From Streptomyces sp. Je 1-79 (GTDB lineage: Bacteria > Actinomycetota > Actinomycetes > Streptomycetales > Streptomycetaceae), in contig NZ_JAMGSL010000011.1 in assembly GCF_025195125.1 (NCBI RefSeq), positions 62,001 through 126,000 of the forward strand: DNA of 64,000 nt, written 5' to 3'. Below are positions 32,749-41,112 of the stretch, piece after piece (the first letter of the stretch is position 1; every line of letters starts with the position of its first letter). The translations under genes were made by a program, and so were the position numbers. A model generated the notes under the pieces. The model ran no database searches, was not told where the DNA came from, and saw only the letters and a program-made list of their open reading frames with translations.

Positions 32749-35190
32749 GTGACCAACAGACGACGGGCGATCAGAGCGTCCGCAGTCGTCGTGGCGCTCG
32801 CGGCCACCGCCGCGACCGCCTCGACCTTCACCACCTCGTGGGCCGACGACAAGGGGCCGGGCGCACCCGCCTCCATCGAGCGCCACGACCCGGCGCAGGG
32901 CGCCGGCGTGGACAAGACCGCGGTCGACCACGACCTCGAGGGCCCGTACAGCAAGCAGCAGGAGCAGCAGCGCAAGGCCGCCCTGGAGCAGGTGCTGAGC
33001 GGCGAGTCGAAGGTCGAGCGCCGCGGAGGCTCCCAGGTCGTCAAGCTCGACAGCAAGAAGTACGTCGAGCTGGGCCGGGAGAAGACCGACAAGATCTTCA
33101 CGATCCTGGTCGAGTTCGGCGACAAGGTGGACAACACCACGCTCGTCGACCGCGCGGACGACGACACGGCCGAGCCGAAGCCGAAGTTCGGCGGCACGCC
33201 CGGCCCGCTGCACAACCAGATAGCCCAGCCGGACCGTTCGAAGGACAACTCGACGGCCTGGCAGAAGGACTACAACCAGCAGCACTTCCAGGACCTGTAC
33301 TTCGGCACCGGCAAGGACAAGAAGGGCCAGCCGAAGCAGTCCCTGAAGACGTACATGGAGAAGACCTCCTCGGGCCGGTACTCGGTCGAGGGCGGCGTCT
33401 CGGACTGGGTCAAGGTCGAGTACAACGAGGCCCGCTACGGCTCGAACTACTGCGGCAACAGCAACTGCGCCAACGTCTGGGACGCCGTCCGCGACGGTGT
33501 CACCGCGTGGACCGCCGACCAGAAGGCCAAGGGCCGCACCGACGCCCAGATCAAGGCCGACATCGCCCAGTACGACCAGTGGGACCGGTACGACTTCGAC
33601 GGCGACGGCAACTTCAACGAGGCCGACGGCTACATCGACCACTTCCAGATCGTCCACGCCGGTGAGGACGAGTCCGCGGGCGGCGGCGCCCAGGGCGGCG
33701 ACGCCCTGTGGGCCCACCGCTGGTACGCGTACGGAACGGACGCGGGCAAGACCGGCCCGGCGAACAACAAGTCCGGCGGCACGCAGGTCGGCAGCACCGG
33801 CATCTGGGTCGGCGACTACACCATGCAGCCCGAGAACGGCGGCCTCGGCGTCTTCGCCCACGAGTACGGCCACGACCTCGGCCTCCCGGACCTGTACGAC
33901 ACCTCCGGCCGCCCCGGCGCCGAGAACTCGACCGGTTTCTGGTCCCTGATGTCCTCCGGCTCCTGGCTCGGCCGGGGCAAGGACTCCATCGGCGACCTGC
34001 CCGGCGACATGAACGCCTGGGACAAGCTGCAGCTCGGCTGGCTCAACTACACCAAGGTGAGCAACGAGCAGCGCGGTACGAAGTCCACCCACAAGCTGGG
34101 CGTGGCCGCGTACAACACCAAGAACCCGCAGGCGCTCGTCGTCGAGCTGCCGAAGAAGAAGGTCACCACCGAGGTCGTCGCGCCCGCCGAGGGCGCCACG
34201 CAGTGGTGGAGCAACATGGGTGACGACCTCAAGAACACCCTGACCCGCTCCGTCGACCTGACCGGCAAGTCGAAGGCCACCCTTGAGCTCAAGGGCTGGT
34301 ACGACATCGAGCTGGACTACGACTACCTCTACACCGAGGTCTCCACGGACGGCGGCGCCAACTGGACCGCCCTCGACGGCACGGTCGACGGCAAGGCGCT
34401 GCCGCGCGACGCGAGCGGCGCCCCTGCGCTGACCGACGTCTCCGGCGCGTACAAGCCGCTGGTCTTCCCGCTGGACGCCTACGCGGGCAAGAAGTTCGAC
34501 CTCCGCTTCCGCTACCAGACGGACGGCGGCGCGGGCGGCAAGGGCTTCGCGGCCGACGCCATCACGGTGACCGCCGACGGTGCCACCGTCTTCTCGGACA
34601 ACGCCGAGAACGGTGACAACGGCTGGGTGTCGAAGGGCTTCTCGCGGATCGGCAAGGGCTTCACGAAGGAGTACGAGCAGTACTACCTCGCGGAGAACCG
34701 CCAGTACGTCTCGTACGACGAGACCCTCAAGGTCGGCCCGTACAACTTCGGGTTCACGGGTGACAAGGCCAGCTGGGTCGAGCACTACCCGTACCAGAAC
34801 GGTCTGCTCGTCTGGCTGTGGGACACCTCGCAGAAGGACAACAACACGGCCGTCCACCCGGGCCAGGGCCTCATCCTCCCGGTCGACGCGCACCCGACGC
34901 CGCTGAAGAACGCCGACGGCACCCTGATGCGCAACCGTGTCCAGGCGTACGACTCGACCTTCGGCACCTACCGCACCGACGCGATCCGGCTGCACAAGGC
35001 GGGCGTGCCGGCGTGGGTGAAGTCGCAGCCCGGCAACCCGGTCTTCGACGACCGTCGGGGCACCTACTGGTACACCCAGACCGAGCGGGCCGGTGTCCAG
35101 GTAACTGACACCAACACCAAGATCGCGGTCGTCAAGGAGCCCAAGGACGGCCAGACGATCACCGTCCAGGTGGGTCCGTCGCAGAAGTAA
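32749..35190 (+). CDS. Secreted M6-family metalloprotease, immune inhibitor A-type
   Basis: 813 residues. Signal peptide MTNRRRAIRASAVVVALAAT ... ADD, predicted cleavage near residue 33. A propeptide-like region is followed by the zinc-protease domain with HEYGHDLGLPDLYD (His371, Glu372, His375), the extended metzincin-like HExxHxxGxxD motif of family M6. An EF-hand-like DFDGDGNFNEADGYID probably binds Ca2+. The C-terminal beta-rich part (about 480-813) resembles the InhA C-domain with WYDIELDYDYLYTEVS. Probably digests extracellular proteins during development. GTG start with GGGAGGAA. A strong terminator follows. Confidence 0.93.
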   Translation: MTNRRRAIRASAVVVALAATAATASTFTTSWADDKGPGAPASIERHDPAQGAGVDKTAVDHDLEGPYSKQQEQQRKAALEQVLSGESKVERRGGSQVVKLDSKKYVELGREKTDKIFTILVEFGDKVDNTTLVDRADDDTAEPKPKFGGTPGPLHNQIAQPDRSKDNSTAWQKDYNQQHFQDLYFGTGKDKKGQPKQSLKTYMEKTSSGRYSVEGGVSDWVKVEYNEARYGSNYCGNSNCANVWDAVRDGVTAWTADQKAKGRTDAQIKADIAQYDQWDRYDFDGDGNFNEADGYIDHFQIVHAGEDESAGGGAQGGDALWAHRWYAYGTDAGKTGPANNKSGGTQVGSTGIWVGDYTMQPENGGLGVFAHEYGHDLGLPDLYDTSGRPGAENSTGFWSLMSSGSWLGRGKDSIGDLPGDMNAWDKLQLGWLNYTKVSNEQRGTKSTHKLGVAAYNTKNPQALVVELPKKKVTTEVVAPAEGATQWWSNMGDDLKNTLTRSVDLTGKSKATLELKGWYDIELDYDYLYTEVSTDGGANWTALDGTVDGKALPRDASGAPALTDVSGAYKPLVFPLDAYAGKKFDLRFRYQTDGGAGGKGFAADAITVTADGATVFSDNAENGDNGWVSKGFSRIGKGFTKEYEQYYLAENRQYVSYDETLKVGPYNFGFTGDKASWVEHYPYQNGLLVWLWDTSQKDNNTAVHPGQGLILPVDAHPTPLKNADGTLMRNRVQAYDSTFGTYRTDAIRLHKAGVPAWVKSQPGNPVFDDRRGTYWYTQTERAGVQVTDTNTKIAVVKEPKDGQTITVQVGPSQK

Positions 35191-35215
35191 TCTGCATCGT
35201 CGCAGGTCAAAGCGT

Positions 35216-35251
35216 GATCGGCCGTCGCCCTCTAGCGGGCGGCGGCCGATC
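35216..35251 (+). terminator. Terminator after M6 protease gene
   Basis: 15-bp stem GATCGGCCGTCGCCC with GGGCGGCGGCCGATC (one G-U pair), 6-nt loop, followed by GTGTTT. Confidence 0.75.
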
Positions 35252-35313
35252 GTGTTTAGGTGCCTCTGACCAGTTCTTATTGACAGCAAGCTCACAGGGG
35301 GAGTGGTTCCGGC

Positions 35314-35619
35314 ATGCCCGGTGGAGGTTTCTGCAAGTTGCCAGGCGGCAGCGTGGTCGTCGCGATAGGGCTTCCGAGCCCCGCGGGCGACGGTGCCACG
35401 GTCCGCTTCCTGGTCCACGCCGCCAACCGGGCCCGCGCCCTGACCAGGCTGCGGAACCTCGGCCTGCGGGCGGTCTACCTGCGCGGCAACGCGGAGCCCC
35501 CGACGCCCGACGAGATCACCGCCGTCCTCCACCACCCGGACGGCCTCCTGTGGCGGTCCGCGACGGGCACCACCCAGGAGCTGTGGCACTCCATACGGAC
35601 CCTGCCCACGGCCTCCTAG
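35314..35619 (+). CDS. Conserved hypothetical protein, 101 residues
   Basis: Small soluble protein: VVAIGLPSPAGDGATVRFLVHAANRARALTRLRNLGLRAVYLRGN, then PPTPDEITAVLHHPDGLLWR. The alternating strand-helix pattern suggests a small alpha/beta fold. Codon bias fits a real Streptomyces gene, and GGGGGAG lies upstream of the ATG. No family or function recognised. Convergent with pncA. Confidence 0.65.
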   Translation: MPGGGFCKLPGGSVVVAIGLPSPAGDGATVRFLVHAANRARALTRLRNLGLRAVYLRGNAEPPTPDEITAVLHHPDGLLWRSATGTTQELWHSIRTLPTAS

Positions 35620-35649
35620 ACGACCGGGCCCCGAGCCACGGGCAGGTCC

Positions 35650-36237
35650 CTAGACCACCGGCTTGCCCGTGAGCTCCACGCCCGCGCCGCGCAGCTCCTC
35701 CAGAGCGCGCTCGGTCGTCTCCTTGGCGACGCCCGCCGTGAGGTCGAGGAGGACCTGCGTACGGAACCCCTCCCGCGCCGAGTCCAGGGCCGTCGCCCGC
35801 ACGCAGTGGTCGGTCGCGATGCCCACGACGTCGACCTCGTCCACGTCGTGCGCCCGCAGCCACTCGGCGAGGGTCGTTCCGTTCTCGTCGCGCCCCTCGA
35901 AGCCGCTGTACGCCGCCTCGTACGCCCCCTTGTCGAAGACCGCGTCGATCGCGCCGGAGGCGACCGCAGGGGCGAAGTTCGGGTGGAAGCCCACGCCCTC
36001 CGTGCCGGCGACGCAGTGCACCGGCCAGGAGGTCACGTAGTCGGGCGTGTCGGAGAAGTGGTCGCCCGGGGCGACGTGGTGGTCACGGGTGGCCACCACG
36101 TGCTGGTACGCGGCGCCCGCCGTCTCGCCGACCAGGTCGGTGATGGCGGCGGCCACGTCCGCTCCGCCGGTCACCGCGAGGCTGCCGCCCTCGCAGAAGT
36201 CGTTCTGAACGTCCACGACGATCAATGCGCGGTGCAT
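35650..36237 (-). CDS. pncA: Nicotinamidase (isochorismatase superfamily)
   Basis: Hydrolyses nicotinamide to nicotinic acid in NAD salvage; 195 residues. Catalytic triad Asp9 (VDVQNDF), Lys103 (FDKGAY) and Cys145 (ATDHCV). Metal ligands Asp52, His54, His60 (RDHHVAPGDHF) and His74. All intact; such enzymes also activate pyrazinamide. ATG at 36237. It lies downstream of pncB on the same strand, which uses its product, but a hairpin separates them. Confidence 0.95.
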   Translation of the reverse strand: MHRALIVVDVQNDFCEGGSLAVTGGADVAAAITDLVGETAGAAYQHVVATRDHHVAPGDHFSDTPDYVTSWPVHCVAGTEGVGFHPNFAPAVASGAIDAVFDKGAYEAAYSGFEGRDENGTTLAEWLRAHDVDEVDVVGIATDHCVRATALDSAREGFRTQVLLDLTAGVAKETTERALEELRGAGVELTGKPVV

Positions 36238-36313
36238 GGCGGGTGTCCTTTGACGGGTCGGCGGGGGGAACGGGAGCGGTCGTGAGGGGGAATGGCAACG
36301 AGCCTAGAGACTT

Positions 36314-36334
36314 CCCCCTTCCTTCGGGAGGGGG
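36314..36334 (-). terminator. Short hairpin after pncB
   Basis: CCCCCTTCC (36314-36322) pairs with GGGAGGGGG (36326-36334) with a T-G wobble and 3-nt loop. On the minus strand it follows the pncB stop and may attenuate transcription into pncA. Confidence 0.5.
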
Positions 36335-36346
36335 CCTCGCAGGGTG

Positions 36347-37675
36347 TTACACGTACTCGGTCGGCAGGACCGGCTCGCCCCGGGACAGCTGGGTCGCCGA
36401 CATCGGCAGCCCGGCCCGGGCCGCGAAGTGCCGCGACCTCGCCGCCTCCAGCGGCTCCCTGGCCACCACGTCGCCCCCCTTGACCAGCTCCACCAGCAGC
36501 TGACGGTCGGCGAGCTCCGGCGGCACCGGACCGGTGCCGATGACCTCCGCCTCCGCGACACCCTCCGCGTCCGTCCGGCGCGCGGCCCACTTGCGGCCGC
36601 CGACCGAGGCCTTGCCTCCCAGCGACTTCTTCGCCACCGCCGTCAGCGGCGCCTTCAGGTCCGCCGACCGGGCGCGGGCGACCAGCTTGTAGACCATCGA
36701 GCAGGTCGGGTGGCCGCTGCCGGTGACCAGCTGGGTGCCCACCCCGTACGCGTCCACGGGCGCCGCCGCCAGCGAGGCGATGGCGTACTCGTCCAGGTCC
36801 GAGGTGACCACGATCTTGGTGTTCGTCGCGCCCAGCTCGTCGAGCTGCGCCCGGACCCGGTGCGCCACGAGCAGCAGGTCCCCGGAGTCGATCCGTACGG
36901 CTCCGAGCTCCGTGCCCGCCACCTCGACGGCGGTGCGGACGGCCTCGGCGACGTCGTAGGTGTCGACGAGCAGCGTCGTCCCGCGGCCCAGCGTCTCCAC
37001 CTGGGCCTGGAACGCGTCGCGCTCGCTGTCGTGCAGCAGGGTGAAGGCGTGCGCGGAGGTGCCGACGGTCGGGATGCCGTAGCGGAAGCCGGCCGCGAGG
37101 TCCGAGGTGGAGTCGAAGCCGCCGACGTACGCCGCGCGCGCCGAGGCGACGGCCGCCAGCTCGTGGGTGCGCCGGGCGCCCATCTCGATCAGCCGCCGCC
37201 CGGCCGCCGCGCCCGACATCCGGGAGGCGGCCGCCGCGATGGCCGAGTCGTGGTTGAGGATCGAGAGGACCACGGTCTCCAGGAGCACGCACTCCGCGAA
37301 GGATCCCTCGACCCGCAGGATCGGGGAGCCGGGGAAGTACACCTCGCCCTCGGGGTAGCCCCAGATGTCGCCCGAGAAGCGGTAGGAGGCGAGCCACTGG
37401 AGCGTCGCCTCGTCGACGATGTCCTGCTCCCGCAGGAAGCCGAGCACGTCCGCGTCGAAGCGGAAGTTCTCGACGGCGTCGAGGACCCGTCCGATGCCGG
37501 CCACCACTCCGTAGCGCCGCCCCTCGGGCAGGCGCCGGGTGAAGACCTCGAAGACGGAGCGCCGGTCGGCGGTGCCGGCCCTCAGGGCCGCCTGGAGCAT
37601 GGTCAGCTCGTACTGGTCGGTGAAGAGCGCGGTCGACGGCACGTCCACCGGGAGCCCAAGGTCCGCAGCGTTCAT
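36347..37675 (-). CDS. pncB: Nicotinate phosphoribosyltransferase
   Basis: Makes nicotinate mononucleotide from nicotinate and PRPP in NAD salvage; 442 residues. Motifs: STALFTDQYELTMLQA at the N-terminus, FEVFTRRLPEGRRYGVVAG, GTSAHAFTLLHDSE with the active His, TTLLVDTYD, RIDSGDLL and YGVGTQLVT. ATG at 37675. A perfect inverted repeat sits in the promoter region shared with divergent clpS. With pncA, this completes the two-step nicotinamide salvage route. Confidence 0.95.
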   Translation of the reverse strand: MNAADLGLPVDVPSTALFTDQYELTMLQAALRAGTADRRSVFEVFTRRLPEGRRYGVVAGIGRVLDAVENFRFDADVLGFLREQDIVDEATLQWLASYRFSGDIWGYPEGEVYFPGSPILRVEGSFAECVLLETVVLSILNHDSAIAAAASRMSGAAAGRRLIEMGARRTHELAAVASARAAYVGGFDSTSDLAAGFRYGIPTVGTSAHAFTLLHDSERDAFQAQVETLGRGTTLLVDTYDVAEAVRTAVEVAGTELGAVRIDSGDLLLVAHRVRAQLDELGATNTKIVVTSDLDEYAIASLAAAPVDAYGVGTQLVTGSGHPTCSMVYKLVARARSADLKAPLTAVAKKSLGGKASVGGRKWAARRTDAEGVAEAEVIGTGPVPPELADRQLLVELVKGGDVVAREPLEAARSRHFAARAGLPMSATQLSRGEPVLPTEYV

Positions 37676-37692
37676 GTCAGCGATGCTACCGC

Positions 37693-37717
37693 AGAAATCG
37701 TCACTCTGACGATTTCT
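37693..37717. promoter_or_regulatory. Perfect 11-bp inverted repeat between pncB and clpS
   Basis: AGAAATCGTCA (37693-37703), spacer CTC, TGACGATTTCT (37707-37717). It is 18 bp upstream of the pncB start. Likely a repressor operator, for example of an NAD-responsive NrtR-type regulator (inference; no such regulator gene is in the window). Confidence 0.55.
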
Positions 37718-37775
37718 AGCCGCGCGGGCTGACCCGTTTGTGCGACCCCCCTCCTGAGGTGGCAGCATGGGGTAA

Positions 37776-38081
37776 GTGAGCGTCGCGCCTATTGAGATCG
37801 AACGCACGGAATCGGCCGAAGAGACCTTCGCCGTCGTCGAGCCGGACGTGCCGTGGGTGACTCTCGTCCACAACGATCCGGTCAATCTGATGAGCTATGT
37901 GACCTACGTCTTCCAGGCGTACTTCGGTTACTCCAAGGACAAGGCACACAAGCTGATGCTCGACGTGCACCACAAGGGCCGCGCGGTGGTCTCCAGCGGA
38001 ACGCGCGAGGAGATGGAACGGGACGTGCAGGCGATGCACGGCTACGGGCTGTGGGCGACCCTCACCCAGGACCGCGGCTGA
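37776..38081 (+). CDS. clpS: ATP-dependent Clp protease adaptor ClpS
   Basis: N-recognin that delivers N-degron proteins to ClpAP/ClpCP; 101 residues. Core PWVTLVHNDPVNLMSYVTYVF (the NDP/NxM pattern lining the N-degron pocket), then DKAHKLMLDVHHKGRAVV and MHGYGLWATL. GTG start at 37776. The stop overlaps the following DUF2017 start (TGATG), a coupling conserved in actinobacteria. Confidence 0.94.
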   Translation: MSVAPIEIERTESAEETFAVVEPDVPWVTLVHNDPVNLMSYVTYVFQAYFGYSKDKAHKLMLDVHHKGRAVVSSGTREEMERDVQAMHGYGLWATLTQDRG

Positions 38082-38668
38082 TGGCCGGACACTTCGAGGT
38101 CCTGCCCGGTGGCGGTGCCGCCGTCGCGCTCGACGAGGTCGAGATCTCCATCCTGCGTTCCCTCGCCGTGCAGCTCATGGAGCTGATCGGGCCGGGCGAC
38201 GAGCCCGTGGAGGGCGAGGACCCGCTGGCCGCGCTCTTCGCCGAGGGGCCGAGCGAGGCCCCCAGCGACCCGGCGCTCAAGCGGCTCTTCCCCGACGCGT
38301 ACGGCGACGAGGACGAGGAGCTGCGGGCGGCAGCCGCCGACTTCCGCCGCTTCACCGAGAAGGACCTGCGCTCCCGCAAGCGGCAGGACGCCCACGCGGT
38401 GATCCGCAGCCTCGACGCGCTCGCCCCCACCGACGACGACGGCGGGGCGGTCCTCAAGCTGACCGTCGACGAGTCCCGGGCCTGGCTCGGCGCGCTCAAC
38501 GACCTCCGGCTGACCATCGGGACGCGTCTGGAGGTCACCGACGAGGACGAGAGCGGGGACCTGTACCGGCTCCCCGACTCCGACCCGCGCAAGCCGATGG
38601 TGATGGCCTACCTCTGGCTGGGCGCGCTCCAGGAGTCGCTCGTCGAGACGCTGATGCCCGGCGCCTGA
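38081..38668 (+). CDS. DUF2017 protein coupled to clpS
   Basis: 195 residues, soluble and acidic. Opens HFEVLPGGGAAVALDEVEISIL, with a central acidic helix (DEDEELRAAAADFRRFTEKDLR) and a C-terminal WLGALNDLRLTIGTRL ... MAYLWLGALQESLVETL. Matches DUF2017, found next to clpS in many actinobacteria; function unknown, possibly tied to Clp proteolysis by context. One-base overlap with clpS. Confidence 0.88.
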   Translation: MAGHFEVLPGGGAAVALDEVEISILRSLAVQLMELIGPGDEPVEGEDPLAALFAEGPSEAPSDPALKRLFPDAYGDEDEELRAAAADFRRFTEKDLRSRKRQDAHAVIRSLDALAPTDDDGGAVLKLTVDESRAWLGALNDLRLTIGTRLEVTDEDESGDLYRLPDSDPRKPMVMAYLWLGALQESLVETLMPGA

Positions 38669-38970
38669 GGGCGGTTCGCTCAGCGGACACTCAAATCCGG
38701 ATAACGAATACGTCACCAAAGTGTTCTTACTGGTCCTCTTGAGTGGCTTTTATCCCCTTTTCCATGTGGCGTGCGCCACATTCGCCTTCCTCGATCACTG
38801 TTTCCCCCGTGATAAATCTTCACGACCACCCGGGGACGCCACCCCTGTTCCCGGGGGCGCTTTGACCGGCTGACCGCCGGTAGCACTCCATCCATATCCG
38901 GGGGGATCAGGACCTGATCCGCAGCCAGACGCGAGTCGGCGCGGATCAGCATGGAGAAAGGCGCACCACC
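38669..38970. promoter_or_regulatory. 302-bp upstream region of amino-acid permease with palindrome
   Basis: No gene. Contains the palindrome ATGTGGCG-TG-CGCCACAT (38764-38781) in a locally AT-rich stretch (38700-38820), the probable promoter and operator zone. TCCGGATAACGAA at 38697 resembles TCCGGATAACGGAA at 32578 upstream of the protease. The permease ATG has only a weak Shine-Dalgarno (GAAAGG at 38954). Confidence 0.45.
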
Positions 38971-40422
38971 ATGACCTCAGTGCAGGTCGACAAGCAGCAC
39001 GACGGCAGTGAGGCCGCGGACTCCGCCGACGGCGAGGGTTATCACCGGGCACTAGGCGCCCGTCAGATCCAGATGATCGCGATCGGCGGCGCCATCGGCA
39101 CCGGCCTCTTCCTCGGCGCGGGCAAGGGCATCTCCAAGGCGGGACCCAGCCTGATCCTCGCGTACGCCATCGCGGGCCTCGTCATCTTCTTCATCATGCG
39201 GGCGCTCGGCGAGCTCCTCATGTACCGGCCCGTGTCCGGCTCCTTCTCGGAGTACGCACGTGAGTTCATCGGCCCCTTCGCGGGATTCGTGACCGGCTGG
39301 ACGTACTGGCTCTTCTGGGTCGTCACCGGCATCACCGAGGTGACCGCGGCCTCCGAGTACATGCAGTACTGGACCAAGAACACCGACGGCGTCCTCAATC
39401 AGCCGCAGTGGGTCTTCGCGTTGGTCTTCACGGTCGTCCTGTTCCTCGCGAACCTGATCTCCGTCAAGCTCTTCGGCGAGCTCGAGTTCTGGTTCTCCAT
39501 GGTCAAGGTCACCGCGATCGTCGGCATGATCCTGATCTGCGCCGGCATCCTCACCATCGGCTTCTCCGACGCCGGTGACACCGCGTCGATGACCCTGCTC
39601 TGGTCCGAGGGCGGCTTCTTCCCCAAGGGCATCGGCTCCACCCTGATGACCCTGCAGATGGTCATGTTCGCCTTCCTCGCCGTCGAGCTGGTCGGTGTGA
39701 CCGCGGGCGAGTCCAAGGACCCGAAGACCGTCCTGCCCAAGGCCATCAACACCGTGCCGTGGCGCATCGCAGTCTTCTACGTCGGCGCCCTGATCATGAT
39801 CCTGTCGGTCGTCCCGTGGACCCACTTCCAGCCGGGCGTCTCCCCGTTCGTCGCGGCCTTCGAGAAGATGGGCCTCGGCGTCGGCGCCGCGATCGTGAAC
39901 TTCGTCGTCCTGACCGCCGCGCTCTCCTCCTGCAACTCGGGCATGTACTCCACCGGCCGCATGCTGCGCGACCTCGCGCTCAACGGCCAGGGCCCGAAGT
40001 TCTTCACCAAGCTCACCAAGAACGGTCTGCCGCTGGTCGGCACGTCCTTCTCCGCAGGCCTGATGATGGTCGGCGTCTGGATCAACTACCAGTGGCCGGG
40101 CGACGCCTTCAACTACGTCGTCTCCTTCGCCACCATCTCCGGCATGTGGGCCTGGATCATGATCCTGGTCTGCCAGGTCCGCTTCCGCCTCAAGGCCGAC
40201 CGCGGCGAACTGCCCCAGTCGTCCTTCAAGGCGCCGGGCGGCATCTGGTGCAGCCTCTTCGCGCTCGCCTTCATCGGCATGGTCATCGTGCTGATGGGCA
40301 TCGACAAGGACGCGCGGATCTCCCTCTACTGCGCGCCGGCGTGGGCCCTGCTCCTCGGCGTGGCCTACCTGGTCCTGAAGGCGCGCAACCCGGAGGGCGC
40401 GGCCTTCGTCAAGCGCTCCTGA
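38971..40422 (+). CDS. Amino-acid permease (APC family, GabP/AroP-like)
   Basis: 483 residues, about 12 helices. Family landmark GARQIQMIAIGGAIGTGLFLGAG at the N-terminus, then GPSLILAYAIAGLVIFFIMRALGEL and FLAVELVGVTAGESKDPKTVLPKAIN. Imports an amino acid by proton symport; related to GABA, aromatic or basic amino-acid permeases, and the substrate cannot be chosen. Ends VKRS; a 14-bp segment with its stop codon is repeated 20 bp later. Strong terminator follows. Confidence 0.92.
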   Translation: MTSVQVDKQHDGSEAADSADGEGYHRALGARQIQMIAIGGAIGTGLFLGAGKGISKAGPSLILAYAIAGLVIFFIMRALGELLMYRPVSGSFSEYAREFIGPFAGFVTGWTYWLFWVVTGITEVTAASEYMQYWTKNTDGVLNQPQWVFALVFTVVLFLANLISVKLFGELEFWFSMVKVTAIVGMILICAGILTIGFSDAGDTASMTLLWSEGGFFPKGIGSTLMTLQMVMFAFLAVELVGVTAGESKDPKTVLPKAINTVPWRIAVFYVGALIMILSVVPWTHFQPGVSPFVAAFEKMGLGVGAAIVNFVVLTAALSSCNSGMYSTGRMLRDLALNGQGPKFFTKLTKNGLPLVGTSFSAGLMMVGVWINYQWPGDAFNYVVSFATISGMWAWIMILVCQVRFRLKADRGELPQSSFKAPGGIWCSLFALAFIGMVIVLMGIDKDARISLYCAPAWALLLGVAYLVLKARNPEGAAFVKRS

Positions 40423-40462
40423 GCGACCCCAAGCGCTCCTGAGCCGCCGCGTCTCGGCATTC

Positions 40463-40503
40463 GGGCCGCCCCGTACCACTCCTCGGTACGGGGCGGCCCC
40501 TTT
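40463..40503. terminator. Strong terminator after permease gene
   Basis: Perfect 15-bp stem GGGCCGCCCCGTACC (40463-40477) / GGTACGGGGCGGCCC (40485-40499), 7-nt loop, followed by CTTT. Confidence 0.8.
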
Positions 40504-40519
40504 GCTTATCCTGTCCGAC

Positions 40520-40948
40520 ATGCTGACCATCACCCGGGCCCTGTACGACCAGATCGTGGAACACTCCCGCGCGGACCACCCCGACGAGGCCTGCGGCGTG
40601 GTCGCGGGCCCCGTCGGCAGCGGCCGCCCCGAGCGGTTCATCCCGATGCTGAACGCCGCGCGCTCGCCCACCTTCTACGAGTTCGACTCCGCCGACCTGC
40701 TCAAGCTCTACCGCGAGATGGACGACCGGGACGAGGAGCCCGTGGTCATCTACCACTCGCACACCGCCACCGAGGCCTACCCGTCCCGTACCGACATCAC
40801 GTACGCGAACGAGCCCGGCGCGCACTACGTCCTGGTCTCCACCGCCGACACCGACGCGGCGGGCCCCTTCCAGTTCCGCTCCTACACGATCGTCGAGGGC
40901 GTGGTGACCGAGGAGGAGGTCAAGGTCGTCGAGGCGTACGACGCCTGA
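40520..40948 (+). CDS. mec: JAMM/MPN metallopeptidase, Mec-type CysO hydrolase
   Basis: 142 residues. JAMM motif HSHTATEAYPSRTD with His79, His81, Ser89 and Asp92, and upstream Glu23 in PDEACGVVAG, the complete zinc-protease set. In Mycobacterium tuberculosis the homologue (Mec+) releases cysteine from the CysO-cysteine adduct (established). Here the matching cysO and cysM genes lie 3.3 kb downstream, separated by the B12-type operon. ATG at 40520. No separate terminator is seen before the riboswitch. Confidence 0.9.
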   Translation: MLTITRALYDQIVEHSRADHPDEACGVVAGPVGSGRPERFIPMLNAARSPTFYEFDSADLLKLYREMDDRDEEPVVIYHSHTATEAYPSRTDITYANEPGAHYVLVSTADTDAAGPFQFRSYTIVEGVVTEEEVKVVEAYDA

Positions 40949-40959
40949 GAGACTGACGC

Positions 40960-41104
40960 GACACCAGGGCGGCAGGACCCAGGAAGCCGGTGCGAATCCG
41001 GCACGGTCCCGCCACTGTGACCAGCGACTTCGGACGCTGGGAGCCAGGAACTGACCTGCCGCCTCTTCACCACCGACTGGGGACGTGGAAATCCCCGGAG
41101 GAGG
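40960..41104 (+). promoter_or_regulatory. Cobalamin (B12) riboswitch
   Basis: Outer stem GGCGGCAGG (40968-40976) pairs with CCTGCCGCC (41055-41063). Inside lie AGGAAGCCGGTGCGAATCCGG, truncated here to the diagnostic hairpin GCCGG/CCGGC, CACGGTCCCGCCACTGTGA with the B12 box GCCACTGT (41011-41018), and GAGCCAGG before the closing stem. An expression-platform stem (GGGGA/TCCCC) follows and the ribosome-binding GGAGGAG (41097-41103) could be sequestered. High cobalamin should switch off the btuFCD-type operon. Confidence 0.93.
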
Positions 41105-41112
41105 CGTTCCCC

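Noticed and set aside
32668..35589. A 973-codon open frame on the minus strand
   Set aside because: Antisense shadow of the M6 protease gene, which has an intact signal peptide and zinc motif on the plus strand.
41064..41112. Separate promoter or second riboswitch after the B12 aptamer
   Set aside because: The short GGGGA/TCCCC stem and the GGAGGAG are better read as the expression platform of the same cobalamin riboswitch.
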